A stretch of DNA of 39,530 nucleotides from Helicobacter bizzozeronii CCUG 35545 (GCA_000263275.1 CAGP01000003.1:1-39530), one strand, 5' to 3'; positions 17,959 to 29,072 are shown, numbered from the stretch's first letter. Numbers and translations: made by a program. The notes: a model not told the origin generated them from the letters alone.

Positions 17959-18511
17959 TACAATCGCCTTTTACTTCTTTGCAATTCTCACTTTGAGCAT
18001 GGCGTTAGTGGTGATCACCACCAAAAATATTTTATATGCCATGAGCGCACTGGCTGTAACGATGGTCTTTGTGGCTGCCTTCTTTTTCTTGCTCAATGCG
18101 CAGTTTCTAGGCGTGGTGCAGATTTTAGTCTATGTGGGGGCGGTGATTGTGATGTATGCTTTTGGCATGATGTTCTTTAATGCCTCTGAAGAGGTCTTTG
18201 AGCGCGCGCATGCCCCTAAATTAGCGTGGTTTTTAGCTGGAGGCATTGGCTTGGTGTTGGTGTTGGCTCTAGGTGCGCCGGCGATCAATGACCATGTGAG
18301 CGCGCAAGCGTCCTATTATGCCAAAGAATACCACGCCACACAAGACTTGCTCACTAACCCCAAAGATGTCCCCCAACTCAAACTGCTAGGCTATGCCCTC
18401 TTTGGGAAGTATTTGATCGTTTTTGAAGCCGGGGGGCTGATGCTCTTGGTGGCGTTGGTGGGCGGAATAGCCAGTGCTTTAAGAAAAAGCCATTTGAAGG
18501 ATGAGGCGTGA
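17951..18511 (+). CDS. nuoJ: Complex I subunit J
   Basis: Membrane subunit linking the quinone site to the antiporter-like arm. 186 residues starting [15 protein letters not shown] at ATG 17951, with the family segment [19 protein letters not shown] (the pi-bulge helix region) near residue 60 and a final helix [16 protein letters not shown]. The longer frame back to 17909 overlaps nuoI and is not used. Intact; overlaps nuoK (GTGA). Confidence 0.95.
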   Translation: MLDTIAFYFFAILTLSMALVVITTKNILYAMSALAVTMVFVAAFFFLLNAQFLGVVQILVYVGAVIVMYAFGMMFFNASEEVFERAHAPKLAWFLAGGIGLVLVLALGAPAINDHVSAQASYYAKEYHATQDLLTNPKDVPQLKLLGYALFGKYLIVFEAGGLMLLVALVGGIASALRKSHLKDEA

Positions 18512-18810
18512 TCACATTGGGGCATTACTTGGTTTTTGCGGGGCTATTGTTTTGTATTGGGCTAGCAGGGCTGTTGAGGCGTAAGAATATCTTAATGTTG
18601 TTTTTCTCTACTGAGATCATGTTAAATGCCATCAATATCGCCCTAGTCGCCACCGCACACTATATCCACAACATACAAGGGCAAGTCTTTGCCCTTTTTA
18701 TGATCGCCCTAGCCGCTAGTGAGGTGGCGGTGGGTTTAGGCTTGGTGATCTTGTGGTTTAAAAAGCACAAAAGCCTTGATATAGATACACTCAATAGCAT
18801 GAAAGGCTAG
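18508..18810 (+). CDS. nuoK: Complex I subunit K
   Basis: Small three-helix proton-path subunit, 100 residues, with start GTG 18508. The conserved membrane glutamates are present in FSTEIMLNAINIAL and AASEVAVGLGLVI. The frame is intact, and the stop is three bases before the nuoL ATG. Confidence 0.96.
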   Translation: MITLGHYLVFAGLLFCIGLAGLLRRKNILMLFFSTEIMLNAINIALVATAHYIHNIQGQVFALFMIALAASEVAVGLGLVILWFKKHKSLDIDTLNSMKG

Positions 18811-18812
18811 AG

Positions 18813-20665
18813 ATGGATGCGTATTGGCTCTTATTAGCGGTGTTGTTTTTGCCCTTAGGCGGGGCGATCTATGCGGGGCTTTGGGGGGGGTGTCGCCGGC
18901 ATTTGCATGTGGGGGTGCTCAATTCCTTGCTCTTGTTTGTGTCCTTTTTGAGTGCTTTGGTGTTGTTGATTCAGGCACTGCAAGGCTATTCCTATCAGGC
19001 GTTTTTGCTGGATTGGATCAACATGGGGGATTTTCGCATCGGGTTTTCTTTCATGCTCGATCCCATTAACGCTGTGATGATTGTGGTCGTAACTTTGGTT
19101 TCTTTCTTAGTGCATGTCTATTCCATTGGCTACATGCAACATGACAAGGGCTATAACCGCTATTTTAGTTATCTCTCTGGCTTTGTGTTTTCCATGCTCT
19201 TTTTGGTGCTGAGTGATAATTTTTTAGGGCTCTTTGTGGGCTGGGAGGGCGTGGGGCTATGCTCCTATCTCTTAATTGGCTTTTGGTATCACAAGAGCAG
19301 TGCTAATAGTGCCTCCATTGAAGCCTTTGTGATGAATCGCATGGCGGATTTGGGCATGCTCATGGGCATTTTGTTATTGTATTGGAGTGTGGGATCGCTC
19401 CAATATTCTGTTGTCTTTGCTAATATTGGCTCAATCGACCCCTATGTGCTCTTTTGGATTGGGGTCTTGCTCTTTGTGGGGGCGATGGGTAAGAGCGCAC
19501 AATTCCCCATGCACACTTGGCTAGCCAATGCGATGGAGGGTCCCACACCCGTATCTGCCTTGATCCATGCCGCCACGATGGTTACAGCGGGGGTGTATTT
19601 ATTGGTGCGTGCCCACCCGCTTTATAGCGCAATCCCCCAAGTGGGTTATGCCATTGCGTGTTTGGGGGCATTTGTGGCTCTCTTTGGGGCAAGCATGGCA
19701 TTAGTCAATAAGGACTTAAAACGCATCATCGCCTATTCCACGCTCTCCCAACTAGGTTACATGTTTGTAGCCGCAGGTTTGGGGGCTTACTGGGTCGCCC
19801 TCTTCCACCTCTTCACGCATGCCTTTTTTAAAGCCCTCTTGTTCTTGGGGGCGGGCAATGTCATGCACGCCATGCACGATGAGTTAGACATTAGCAAAAT
19901 GGGCGGGCTTTACAAACCCTTGAAAATGACCGCAATTTTTATGATCATCGCCTCTGTAGCCCTGTGTGGGATTTACCCCTTTGCAGGCTTTTTCTCCAAA
20001 GATAAAATCTTAGAAGTGGCTTTTGGATCGGCTCATCATGGGCTCTTTTTGGCTCTACTCATTGGAGCACTCTTCACCGCCTTTTATAGCTTTAGGCTCT
20101 TGATGTTGGTTTTCTTTGCGCCCAAAGTGCATAGCATCGAGCACCCCCATGAAGCCCCCAATTTCATGCTCACTGCCATGTTGCCCCTTGTGATCCTAGC
20201 CATTATGGCGGGCTTTTTTGAACATTCCTTTTTTAATTTTGTCTCCCAAGCCATCAGCGTGCCCTCCTTTTTGGATTATTACCCCTCTAAGGGGCTGTTG
20301 GTGGGCTTGAGCCTTGTTTTGGTTTCTGCAGCGATCATCTACGCCTTTAAAAAATACCAAAAAGGCATGGTGTGCAAAAACAAGGGGCATGGCTTTTTTT
20401 ACAACTTGCTTTATAACCAATACTATATCCCCCAGCTTTATGCGTGTTTGGCACGGGGTTTTTTTGCGTTTTTTGTCTGTTCTTGTGGCGCAAGGTGGAG
20501 GTGCGCTTGCTCGATCAATTCATCGATGCGTTGGTGAAAATCCCCGCCTTTGTGGGCACTTTAATAAGACCTATGCAAAGTGGGAATTTGAGCGCGGCTT
20601 TAAGGTGGATGGCTCTTGGGGTGTTGGTGCTCTTGGTGTGTGCTTTGTTGAGATTTTGGAGTTAG
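18813..20665 (+). CDS. nuoL: Complex I subunit L, two frame breaks near the C-terminus
   Basis: Distal antiporter-like proton-pumping subunit with the long lateral helix. Typical motifs: WEGVGLCSYLLIGFW, GAMGKSAQFPMHTWLANAMEGPTPVSALIHAATMVTAGVYLL, LKRIIAYSTLSQLGYM and HAFFKALLFLGAGNVMH. The first 570 residues are in one frame. Near the end, T7 20459-20465 and T6 20469-20474 are each one base too long. Correcting both gives LARGFLRFCLFLWRKVEV and the expected tail VRLLDQFIDALV...LLRFWS, 616 residues in all. Uncorrected, the transverse-helix anchor at the C-terminus is lost. nuoM starts one base after the stop. Confidence 0.94.
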
Positions 20666-20666
20666 T

Positions 20667-22178
20667 ATGAGCTCAGGTGGTTATTTGTTAAATCTGCTGG
20701 TTTTCTTCCCGCTCTTGGCTACATTGCCCATGTTTAAGATTAGCGGGCAACATGCGCGCGCCTACGGGGTCGTGGTGGCGGGTATTGAGCTTTTGTTGGT
20801 GCTGTGTCTATGGTCTCTTTTTGATTACAGCACGGGGAATTTGCAATTCCAAAGCAAGACCGACTTGCTTGGCAATGGGCAGTTTTTCTTTATATTGGCT
20901 GTTGATGGCATTTCGCTCTTTTTGGTGATTCTCAATGCCCTAGTGATTTTCTTAGCCACCCTAGCGGTGTATGAAAACAAAAAGCACATGCTCTTATCCC
21001 TCTTGCTCTTGGAGGGTATTTTAATGGGCGTTTTTCTAGCCCAAACCTTATTAATGTTTTATGTGTTTTGGGAGGTGTCGCTCTTGCCCGTGCTCTACAT
21101 GATCGGGCGTTTTGGGGTCAAGGATCGAGTCTATTCGGGGCTTAAATTTTTTCATCTACACCTTTTTAGCCTCTTTAATCATGTTGGTGGGTTTCCTCTA
21201 CTGGGCTTATGCAAGCTATTTGACTGCGCGTTCTGGAGTAGCCCCTTCTTCAGTGGCAATTTGGGGGATGACCTTTAGCGATTTTGCCAATTTGAGTGCC
21301 TATATCCCCTTGCAAACGCAATTTTGGGTGTTCTTAGCCCTCTTTGCAGGCATAGCCGTTAAAATCCCCATTTTCCCCTTCCATAGCTGGATGCCCCATG
21401 CTTATGGGAATGCCCCCATTGTGGGCTCGGTGGTGCTCTCTGCTTTGCTTTTAAAAATGGGGACTTATGCGCTTGTGCGTTTGCTCTTGCCTCTCTTGCC
21501 CCATTTGCTCCCCCATTTTTTTATTGCCCTTGAGCCTATTAGCCCTGTGCATGGTGATCTATGCGGGCATTTTGGCTTGCGCGCAAACTGAGATGAAACG
21601 CTTGATTGCCTATAGCTCCATGTCGCACATGGGCGTAGCACTCTTAGGGCTCTATGCGCTCAATGTAGAGGGCGTGGGGGGCGCGATTTTTACGATGTTC
21701 TCCCATGGTTTGGTGAGTGCTGGGCTGTTCTTGTTGGTGGGCATGCTTTATGAGCGCCACCCCTCTAGTAAAATCGTGGCTTATCAAGGGGTGGCACATT
21801 CCATGCCTGCCTTTGCTACCTGTTTTATGTTCGTGTTGCTAGCCAATGTGGGCATGCCCTTAACCAGTGGCTTTGTGGGTGAGTTTTTAAGCTTGCTGGG
21901 CTTTTTTAATGTCTCCCCTCTGATCACCCTGCTAGCCGGGAGCACCATCATTTTATCTGCCATCTACATGCTCAATCTGTATAAAAAAGTCTTTTTTGGC
22001 GTGCCTAAGCACTCCTCCCAAGCCCTCAAGGATTTATGCGGGCGTGAAAAATTCATCTTAGGCACCCTGATTGCCGCCATTTTGTTTTTTTGGGATTTAC
22101 CCCAAGCCCATTTTAACACCCATTGAAAAGAGCGTGCAGGTTTTGTTAAACACAACGCAACCCCTTAAGGATCAATGA
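20667..22178 (+). CDS. nuoM: Complex I subunit M, three frame breaks
   Basis: Antiporter-like proton-pumping subunit. Landmarks: FYVFWEVSLLPVLYMIGRFG with the key Glu, FPFHSWMPHAYGNAPIVGSVVLSALLLKMGTYALVR, and MKRLIAYSSMSHMG. Three T runs are one base too long: T6 21147-21152 (corrected LKFFIYTFLASLIM), T7 21516-21522 (HFLLPLSLLALCMV) and T7 22085-22091 (LFFGIYPKPILTPIEKS). The corrected protein has 502 residues and its stop overlaps the nuoN start. As written the gene gives four pieces. Confidence 0.93.
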
Positions 22179-23697
22179 TGGACTCTTTACTCTCTTTTCC
22201 AGACACGCAAACCATGCAAGAGTTTAACATGCTCACCTTCTTGCCCCTTCTGATCAGTGTGGGCGGGGGGATTTGCTTGCTCTTGTTGAATGCGTTTAAA
22301 CGCAGTTTTTCAAGAGACCTCAATGTCTCTTTGGTGATCGTGTTCTTAGCCCTGAATTTATTGGCTGTGTGGGCGCATTGGTCTGGGTTTAATTTCAGAT
22401 ATTTTGGCGCATGGGAGCAATGGTTGGTAGGGCATGCTTTGGACAATGATGCCATCACCTTTATTGCCCAAACCTTGATCGTGCTGGCTAGTTTGTTGCT
22501 CATCATCTTGGTTTTCTCCAAAGAGAGATTTGCAGAGTTCCAAACTCCCGAATTTTACCCCCTCTATTTGTTCATGGTGGCTGGTTTTGAGCTGATGGTT
22601 TCCACCCAACACCTTTTATTGATCCTCATTGGTTTAGAAAGCGCGTCTTTGGCAATGTGCGTGCTGATGGCACTCAATAACAAAAAAGTGGGTATTGAGG
22701 CGGGCTTAAAATATTTCACAATGGGCATGCTGGCTAGTGTGTTCTTTGTCTTGGGGGCGGCCCTGTTTTATCTCAAGACGGGGCAATTTAGGCTTTGGCA
22801 TTTTGGGGATTATTCGGATACCTATTCGCTATTGCTCACCACGCTCTCTTTAGCCTTTATCATCGGCGCATTGGGCTTTAAGGTGTCTTTAGTGCCCTTC
22901 CACACTTGGATGCCTGATATTTATGAGGGGAATAACCCTGTCTTTGCTGCCTTTATCTCCATTGTGCCTAAAATTGCAGGGCTAGCGGTTCTCATACGCA
23001 TTATAAACTACGCACTAGTGCCCCCACTCGAGTCCGCGATTTTAAACCTCTCTACAATCTTAATTGCCCTCACCATCACCATCCCCAATGTCCTTGCCCT
23101 CCTGCAAAAAGATGCCAAACGCATGATGGCTTATAGTTCGATTTCCCATGCGGGTTTTGCACTCTTGGGGGTGATCACCAATGGTTCTATCGTTTTTACC
23201 TACTGGATTTACTTCCTCTTCACCAATATTGGGGCGTTTGCGTTTTTTTGGTTTATTAGCCAACAAGCAAGACTCCCTAGCCTCCAACTACGCCTACCCC
23301 TATGAGCGTTTCAATGGGCTCATCAAAACCCACCCCGCATTGGCTTTGCTGGGGGCTATCTTTATTTTCTCCCTAGCTGGAATCCCGCCCTTTTCGCTTT
23401 TTTTGGGGCAAGCTCATTGTTTTACAAGCCCTGATGAATCAAGGCATGTTTTTGCCCATGGTGATTGTGATCAACAGCGCAATCAGCGTGGCATATTATT
23501 TTAAAATCTTGGTGGCGATGTTTTTCAAACCCGCCCCGCAAACCCCTACTCCCTTGAGCAATGCAAGCCCTGCTGTGAGTGCGCTGGGCATTTTAATGGC
23601 GATCTTGTCTGCATGCCCCTTAATAGGTTTGGGCTTTTATTGGGGGCTAGGGGTAACTCCTACTTGGGTGTGGCCCTTCCGTCTTTTGATGCCATGA
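22175..23697 (+). CDS. nuoN: Complex I subunit N, two frame breaks
   Basis: Third antiporter-like subunit of the membrane arm and last gene of the operon. Landmarks: LIGLESASLAMCVLMALNN, FKVSLVPFHTWMPDIYEGNNPVFAAFISIVPKIAGLAVL and AKRMMAYSSISHAGFAL. Two T7 runs are one base too long: 23243-23249 (corrected AFFGLLANKQDSLASNYAY) and 23398-23404 (corrected FSLFWGKLIVLQALMNQG). Corrected length is about 505 residues. ATG 22175 and ATG 22178 are both possible starts. pflA follows after four bases. Confidence 0.93.
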
Positions 23698-23701
23698 ATC
23701 A

Positions 23702-26059
23702 ATGCTAAAAGCCATTGCTCTTTTGCTTCTGTGGGGCGCGTTTTTAAACGCCCTGAACATGACCATCACTAAGGGGCGGGAAAAAGAACAAGATTTTGCC
23801 ACCCTCACCCTCACGCACAGCACACCCTTTAAATGCGAGCAAGCCAAGATACCTCCCAAAGAAATCGTTTGTATTATAGATGCCATTCCCAAAGCTGGTT
23901 TCACGCCTGTGGATACCGAGTTTTTCAGCATCTCCTACACCATGCAAGAGCGGGTTTTTCATTTGCACATCAAGCCCAAATTTAAAGAAAAACTCTTTGC
24001 CATCCCCTATGACTATAAACGACACATCCCTATCCAAAAACTTAAACCTAATATGTCTAAAACATGGCAGATTGTGGGCTATCATAGCAAAATCCCCTTT
24101 TTGACTCCACAAAACCCCCTAGTGGCTTCCAATCAAGGAATCAATTTCCCCATTCTCATTGAAAATGCCCAAACCCCCTTGATCCAAGAATTAGATGTGG
24201 ATAATAAACCCCTCACCTACTCTAAGGGGCAGGATTTAGAAGAATATTTGGGCGTGAAACAATCCATCCAGCAAAAAGAATATCTGCAAGCCCTCAAAGC
24301 CATTAGCCGTATCTTTAGGGTTTATCCTAACACCCTCTTTAAAAAAGACCTCTACCTCTATGAGATGATTGCTTTGAGTAGCCTCAAAAAGAAACAAGAC
24401 TTAGTCATCCAAATTGCAAACCAATGGCTTAAATTCTACCCCGCTGATTCCCAAGTCCCCCATGTGCTCTACATGATGGGTAAAGCTTATAGTCAAATTA
24501 ATTATGACTTGCAAGCTGTAGCGAGTTTTAAGCGTGTTATTATGGAGTATCCCCATGATCGTTATGCCGCACTCGCACAAATGCACTTAGCCGAGCAAGC
24601 AAGCAATCGGGGGGATAAAAGTGCCGCCTTAGCTGGATTCCAGAAGGCTTATGGTCAAGCAAAGGACATTGAGAGTGCGAGCAACATTGCCTTCAACTGG
24701 GCGCGTTTTGATCTCCAAGACAATGGGGGCAAGAACACCCAACTGATCTTGGACAAAGTCTTAGAAGCCAACCCTCTTTTTTTCGCCCAAAACCCAGCAA
24801 AATCCTATGAAACACTTCTAGACTTAAAGGCAAAAGGCATTTTTGAGCCTGCCATTAAAATCGCCCAGCTCTTAGCCGATCAAGATGACGATCCCATCAT
24901 TAAAGAAAAGGCTGCTTTTGAACTAGGCGCACTCTATGCCAAGAATAACCAACCCGATGAAGCCCACCGCGCTAATCTAGAATATTTAGATAACTATAAT
25001 AATGCTATCCATGTGGGTTTAGTCAAAAATAGAGATGAAGAAGTCTTATTCTCCATGCATGGGAATTTTGATGACAAAATGGCGCGTTATGACAAAATCT
25101 TACAGGAGTTCCCTCTAGGCTCCAAAGAACACCAAAAGGCACTCGATCACAAAGCCAAGTTGTTATTATCCCGCAAATACTACACGCAGGTTTTAGCCCT
25201 AGCCCCCGATTTGAAAAACAATTCGCCCTACATGCAAGAGGCCTTGTTGCATTTGAGTCGATCGGCTTTACAAAGTGGGGATTGCCCCAGATTTAACACC
25301 TATGCGGTGCAAATCCACCCCCTAGAACCTAAAAACTTCGATCCCCCCAAACAATTAAGCGCCTTTGATTGTCTTTATGATGCCGCCCTCTACCAACAAG
25401 CTGCCATTTTCTCTAAGGGGGCATTGCAACACAACACGCCTGACAAACTCGCTTGGCTTTATCGTCAAGGGCGTAACCTCTATGCGCTCAATAATTACCC
25501 AGACTCCGTGCTGGCAGCCAAAGACGCATTCATGCTAGCCACCCTCAACAAGCAAGAAAAATATTATGACATCGCCTTTACCTTGTTTTTTGACTACATG
25601 CAAACCAATAACGCCCCAGAGGCTTTTAAGATTTATAATAAATTGCAAGAACACTTCAAAGACGATGAACGCATGATTGAGGTTTATGCGTTTTTGCTTG
25701 AGTATGAAGGCAAGAGCAAGAACAACCCCACCACTTTAGAAATCTACGCTAAAAATCTTATCGCTTTGCAAAAACGATATAAAAACAACAGCTACACGCC
25801 CTATGCCCAAGAACAGCTTATCAGCGCATTGATCAGAGGGGACAAACTCCAAGAAGCCTTGCAAGAAAGCAACGCCCTTTTGGATAGAAAACTCGATCCC
25901 AAAGATCGCCAAAGGGTTTTGTATAGCAAAGCCACCATTTTAAGACAAGAAAATGATCTAAAAGGGGCTCAAGAAAACTTTCAATCTTGCTTGAATATCC
26001 CTCTTGATTCGGCATGGAAAGATTTATGCTCCCAGGCCCTCAACCTATCCAAACCCTAA
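23702..26059 (+). CDS. pflA: Flagellar motor protein PflA (TPR-rich)
   Basis: Paralysed-flagella protein A, a periplasmic scaffold of the epsilonproteobacterial high-torque motor that works with PflB and MotAB. 785 residues with signal peptide MLKAIALLLLWGAFLNALN, a beta-rich N-terminal domain to about residue 150, then tetratricopeptide-like helical repeats (FYPADSQVPHVLYMMGKAYSQINYD and similar) through to the end. It lies directly after nuoN, as in H. pylori, four bases from its stop, so it may share the nuo transcript. The frame is intact over 2.3 kb, despite the many breaks just upstream. Confidence 0.88.
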   Translation: MLKAIALLLLWGAFLNALNMTITKGREKEQDFATLTLTHSTPFKCEQAKIPPKEIVCIIDAIPKAGFTPVDTEFFSISYTMQERVFHLHIKPKFKEKLFAIPYDYKRHIPIQKLKPNMSKTWQIVGYHSKIPFLTPQNPLVASNQGINFPILIENAQTPLIQELDVDNKPLTYSKGQDLEEYLGVKQSIQQKEYLQALKAISRIFRVYPNTLFKKDLYLYEMIALSSLKKKQDLVIQIANQWLKFYPADSQVPHVLYMMGKAYSQINYDLQAVASFKRVIMEYPHDRYAALAQMHLAEQASNRGDKSAALAGFQKAYGQAKDIESASNIAFNWARFDLQDNGGKNTQLILDKVLEANPLFFAQNPAKSYETLLDLKAKGIFEPAIKIAQLLADQDDDPIIKEKAAFELGALYAKNNQPDEAHRANLEYLDNYNNAIHVGLVKNRDEEVLFSMHGNFDDKMARYDKILQEFPLGSKEHQKALDHKAKLLLSRKYYTQVLALAPDLKNNSPYMQEALLHLSRSALQSGDCPRFNTYAVQIHPLEPKNFDPPKQLSAFDCLYDAALYQQAAIFSKGALQHNTPDKLAWLYRQGRNLYALNNYPDSVLAAKDAFMLATLNKQEKYYDIAFTLFFDYMQTNNAPEAFKIYNKLQEHFKDDERMIEVYAFLLEYEGKSKNNPTTLEIYAKNLIALQKRYKNNSYTPYAQEQLISALIRGDKLQEALQESNALLDRKLDPKDRQRVLYSKATILRQENDLKGAQENFQSCLNIPLDSAWKDLCSQALNLSKP

Positions 26060-26157
26060 AAGCATAGGTTTAGATGATCCCACAAGCTACAAATTTGTTG
26101 CAGAGTGTGCCAAGTCCCACAAAAGCCTGTCTTGTTAGTTCTAATTCAGTATTTAAA

Positions 26158-26166
26158 TGCTAGCAT
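26158..26166 (+). promoter_or_regulatory. Putative extended -10 for oorDABC
   Basis: TGCTAGCAT (hexamer TAGCAT 26161-26166) is 45 bases before the oorD ATG, with ribosome site AAGGAG just upstream of the gene. The same nonamer precedes hypB. Nothing else is evident in the 150-base gap after pflA, and no terminator is seen. Confidence 0.35.
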
Positions 26167-26210
26167 GCTGACTCCAAATTTTAAACGATCTAAGGGCATA
26201 AGGAGTTAAA

Positions 26211-26552
26211 ATGTCTAAAATGCTAGCCCCTGAGGGCGTGCCGGTTTGGGTGAATGAGCAGAGGTGTAAGGGCTGTGATCTATGCGTCTCGGTATGCCCA
26301 GCGGGGGTGCTTGGCATGGGTGTGCGCTTGGACCACATCTTGGGTAAGGTGGCTAAGGTCGCCTATCCTGAGAGCTGTATTGGGTGTTGCAAGTGCGAAT
26401 TGGGTTGTCCTGATTTTGCCATTTATGTTGCCGAGAAAAAAGACTTTAAGTTTGCCAAGGTCTCTAAAGAGGCAGAGCAAAGGGGCATCAAGGTGCGCGC
26501 TAACCATTACATGTTATTAGAAGAGAGTGTAGCGCAAGGGAGGGGACAATGA
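26211..26552 (+). CDS. oorD: 2-oxoglutarate:acceptor oxidoreductase, delta (ferredoxin) subunit
   Basis: Ferredoxin-type subunit of OOR, which converts 2-oxoglutarate and CoA to succinyl-CoA and reduces a low-potential carrier, replacing 2-oxoglutarate dehydrogenase in Helicobacter. 113 residues with two [4Fe-4S] motifs, CKGCDLCVSVCPAG and CIGCCKCELGCPD. Intact; overlaps oorA (ATGA). Confidence 0.95.
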   Translation: MSKMLAPEGVPVWVNEQRCKGCDLCVSVCPAGVLGMGVRLDHILGKVAKVAYPESCIGCCKCELGCPDFAIYVAEKKDFKFAKVSKEAEQRGIKVRANHYMLLEESVAQGRGQ

Positions 26553-27679
26553 GAGAATTAATCTCAGATGGGAATGACTTGGTCGCTCAGGCGGCTATTG
26601 ATGCGGGTTGCCGCTTTTTTGGGGGTTATCCCATTACGCCCAGCTCGGATATTATGCATGCGATGAGTTTGCTTTTGCCCGCCCACGAGGGGCATTTTAT
26701 GCAAATGGAAGATGAGATCGGCGGGATTTGCGTGGCTTTGGGGGCGAGCATGAGCGGGGTAAAATCCATGACGGCTAGCTCGGGTCCGGGGATTTCTTTA
26801 AAAGTGGAGCAAATTGGCTATTCTTATATGACCGAAACACCCCTAGTGATTGTAGATGTGATGCGATCTGGTCCTTCAACGGGCATGCCCACACGGGTCG
26901 CCCAAGGGGATATTAGCTTTTTAAAACACCCCATCCATGGTGATTTCCAGTCTGTAACTTTGGCTCCGGGCAACTTGCAAGAAGCCTATACCGAAACAAT
27001 TCGGGCGTTTAACTTAGCCGAAAAATTGATGACCCCGGTTTTTCTAGTGCTAGATGAAACCATCGGGCACATGTACGGGCGGGTGGAATTACCCGACTTG
27101 GAGCAGGTGCAAAAAAGCATCATTAACCGCCGTGTGTTTAAGGGCGATCCTAAGGATTATAAACCCTATGGCGTGCCTTTAGATGAGTCTGCCATCCTCA
27201 ATCCCTTTTTTACCGGTTATCGCTACCATGTAACCGGGTTGCACCACGATGCCATTGGTTTCCCCACAGAGGATGCCAAAGTGGGGGGCGAATTGATGGA
27301 TCGCCTCTTTAATAAGATCAATTCCAAAGCAGAGTCGGTGAATTTGAATGAAGAGATCGACATAGAGGGGGCGGACTTATTGGTGATTGGGTATGGTTCT
27401 AGTGCCTTGTGTGTCAAGGAAGCCCTAAGGGATTTGAAAACACAGAATTACCCTAAAAAAGTCGCCTTTTTCCGCCCCTTGACCCTGTGGCCCAGCCCGG
27501 ATAAAAGATTGCAAGAACTAGGCAAGCAATTTGAAAAAATCTTGGTGGTGGAACTCAATAAGGGGCAGTATATCCATGAGATTGAGCATGTGATGCACAG
27601 AAAAGTAGAGGGCTTATTGCAAGCTAACGGGCGGCCCTTTAGCCCCAAACAAATCATGGCGAAAATCAAGGAGTTATAA
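26549..27679 (+). CDS. oorA: 2-oxoglutarate:acceptor oxidoreductase, alpha subunit
   Basis: Alpha chain of OOR, 376 residues. The N-terminal pyrimidine-binding domain carries GGYPITPSSDIMH and the Glu/Asp region QMEDEIGGI, followed by MTASSGPGISLKVEQIGY. The C-terminal transketolase-like domain II spans roughly 250-376 (VIGYGSSALCVKEAL, VVELNKGQYIHEIE). Intact; its last base is the first base of oorB. Confidence 0.95.
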   Translation: MRELISDGNDLVAQAAIDAGCRFFGGYPITPSSDIMHAMSLLLPAHEGHFMQMEDEIGGICVALGASMSGVKSMTASSGPGISLKVEQIGYSYMTETPLVIVDVMRSGPSTGMPTRVAQGDISFLKHPIHGDFQSVTLAPGNLQEAYTETIRAFNLAEKLMTPVFLVLDETIGHMYGRVELPDLEQVQKSIINRRVFKGDPKDYKPYGVPLDESAILNPFFTGYRYHVTGLHHDAIGFPTEDAKVGGELMDRLFNKINSKAESVNLNEEIDIEGADLLVIGYGSSALCVKEALRDLKTQNYPKKVAFFRPLTLWPSPDKRLQELGKQFEKILVVELNKGQYIHEIEHVMHRKVEGLLQANGRPFSPKQIMAKIKEL

Positions 27680-28503
27680 TGGCGTTTAACTACGATGAAT
27701 ATTTGCGTGTCGAGCGCACGCCCACGCTTTGGTGTTGGGGCTGTGGGGATGGCGTTATTTTAAAGTGTATTATCCGTGCCATTGACGCGCTGGGCTGGAA
27801 TATGGATGATGTGTGCTTGGTGAGCGGGATTGGGTGTAGCGGGCGGATGAGTTCGTATGTGAATTGTAACACCGTGCACACCACGCATGGGCGCGCATTA
27901 GCCTATGCCACCGGGATTAAAATGGCAAATCCCAGTAAGCATGTGATCGTGGTCTCTGGCGATGGGGATAGCTTTGCCATTGGAGGCAACCACACCATCC
28001 ACGCTTGTAGGCGTAATATTGATTTAAACTTGGTTTTGGTGAATAACTTCATCTACGGGCTGACTAATTCGCAAACCTCCCCCACCACGCCCAATGGCAT
28101 GTGGACGGTAACCGCTCAAAGTGGCAATATTGATAACCACTTTGATCCATGCCAGATCACGATGGCGGCTGGGGCGACCTTTGTAGCCCGTGAGAGTGTT
28201 TTAGACCCTAAAAAGCTAGAACGGGTGCTAGTAGAGGGCTTTAAGCACAAGGGCTTTAGCTTTGTGGATGTGCATAGTAATTGCCATATCAATTTGGGGC
28301 GTAAAAATAAAATGGCGCAAGCCGCCCAAACTTTGGAATGGATCGCCTCTAGGCTGGTGAGCCAACGCGCCTATGAGCAGTTAAGCCCTGAAGAGAGGGA
28401 GGATAAATACCCCACAGGCATTTTAAAACAAGACCTATATAAAGTGGAATATTGCGAGGCGTATGCGGGCGTGATCAAAAAGGCTAAAAAAGAGAGGAGC
28501 TAA
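27679..28503 (+). CDS. oorB: 2-oxoglutarate:acceptor oxidoreductase, beta subunit (thiamine-PP binding)
   Basis: TPP-binding catalytic chain, 274 residues. The N-terminal cluster ligands are CWGCGDG, with a further Cys in SGIGCSGRM. The TPP/Mg motif GDGDSFAIGGNH...VLVNNFIYGLTNSQ is near residues 94-135. The third cluster Cys lies in DVHSNCHINLG. The frame is intact, and oorC follows one base later. Confidence 0.95.
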   Translation: MAFNYDEYLRVERTPTLWCWGCGDGVILKCIIRAIDALGWNMDDVCLVSGIGCSGRMSSYVNCNTVHTTHGRALAYATGIKMANPSKHVIVVSGDGDSFAIGGNHTIHACRRNIDLNLVLVNNFIYGLTNSQTSPTTPNGMWTVTAQSGNIDNHFDPCQITMAAGATFVARESVLDPKKLERVLVEGFKHKGFSFVDVHSNCHINLGRKNKMAQAAQTLEWIASRLVSQRAYEQLSPEEREDKYPTGILKQDLYKVEYCEAYAGVIKKAKKERS

Positions 28504-28504
28504 C

Positions 28505-29072
28505 ATGGAATTACAATTACGATTTACAGGCGTGGGGGGGCAGGGGGTGCTTTTAGCCGGTGAAATTTTAGCCGAAGCTAAGATCGCCTCGGGAGGGTTT
28601 GGCACCAAGACTTCGACCTACACCAGCCAAGTTAGGGGCGGACCCACCAAAGTGGATATTATTTTGAACTCTGAGGAGATCATTTACCCCTATGCCAAAA
28701 GTGGGGAGATTGATTTTATGCTCTCTGTGGCGCAAAGTAGCTACATGCTATTTAAGGACGATGTCAAAGATGGGGGGGTTGTGGTGGTCGATCCCAACCT
28801 TGTCAAACCCAGCGCACAAGATGAAGCGCGCTTGCAACTTTATAAAATCCCCATTATTAGCATCGCTAAAGATGAGGTGGGTAATATCATCACGCAATCG
28901 GTGGTGGCGTTGGCGATCACGACTATTTTAATGGAATGCGTGGATCGCAATCAGGTGATCCAAACGATGATCTCTAAAGTCCCCGCAAAAGTAGCCGAGC
29001 TCAACAAAAAAAGCCTTTGAGATCGGGGAAGCCCACGCCCTCAAAGCCCTACAAGCCCAAAAGATTTCTTAA
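28505..29072 (+). CDS. oorC: 2-oxoglutarate:acceptor oxidoreductase, gamma subunit, one frame break at the 3' end
   Basis: Gamma chain of OOR. It opens with the glycine-rich GVGGQGVLLAGEILAEA and contains TKTSTYTSQVRGGPTKVDI, the usual start of the domain. As written it stops after VAELNKKSL, but the A7 run 29006-29012 is one base too long. With six A it reads AELNKKAFEIGEAHALKALQAQKIS, for 188 residues, the normal length. The lysA ATG is seven bases after the corrected stop. Confidence 0.93.

Noticed and set aside
20391-20403. T7 run in nuoL (GGC TTT TTT TAC) as another over-long run
   Set aside because: The frame is correct on both sides, so not every run of seven is wrong.
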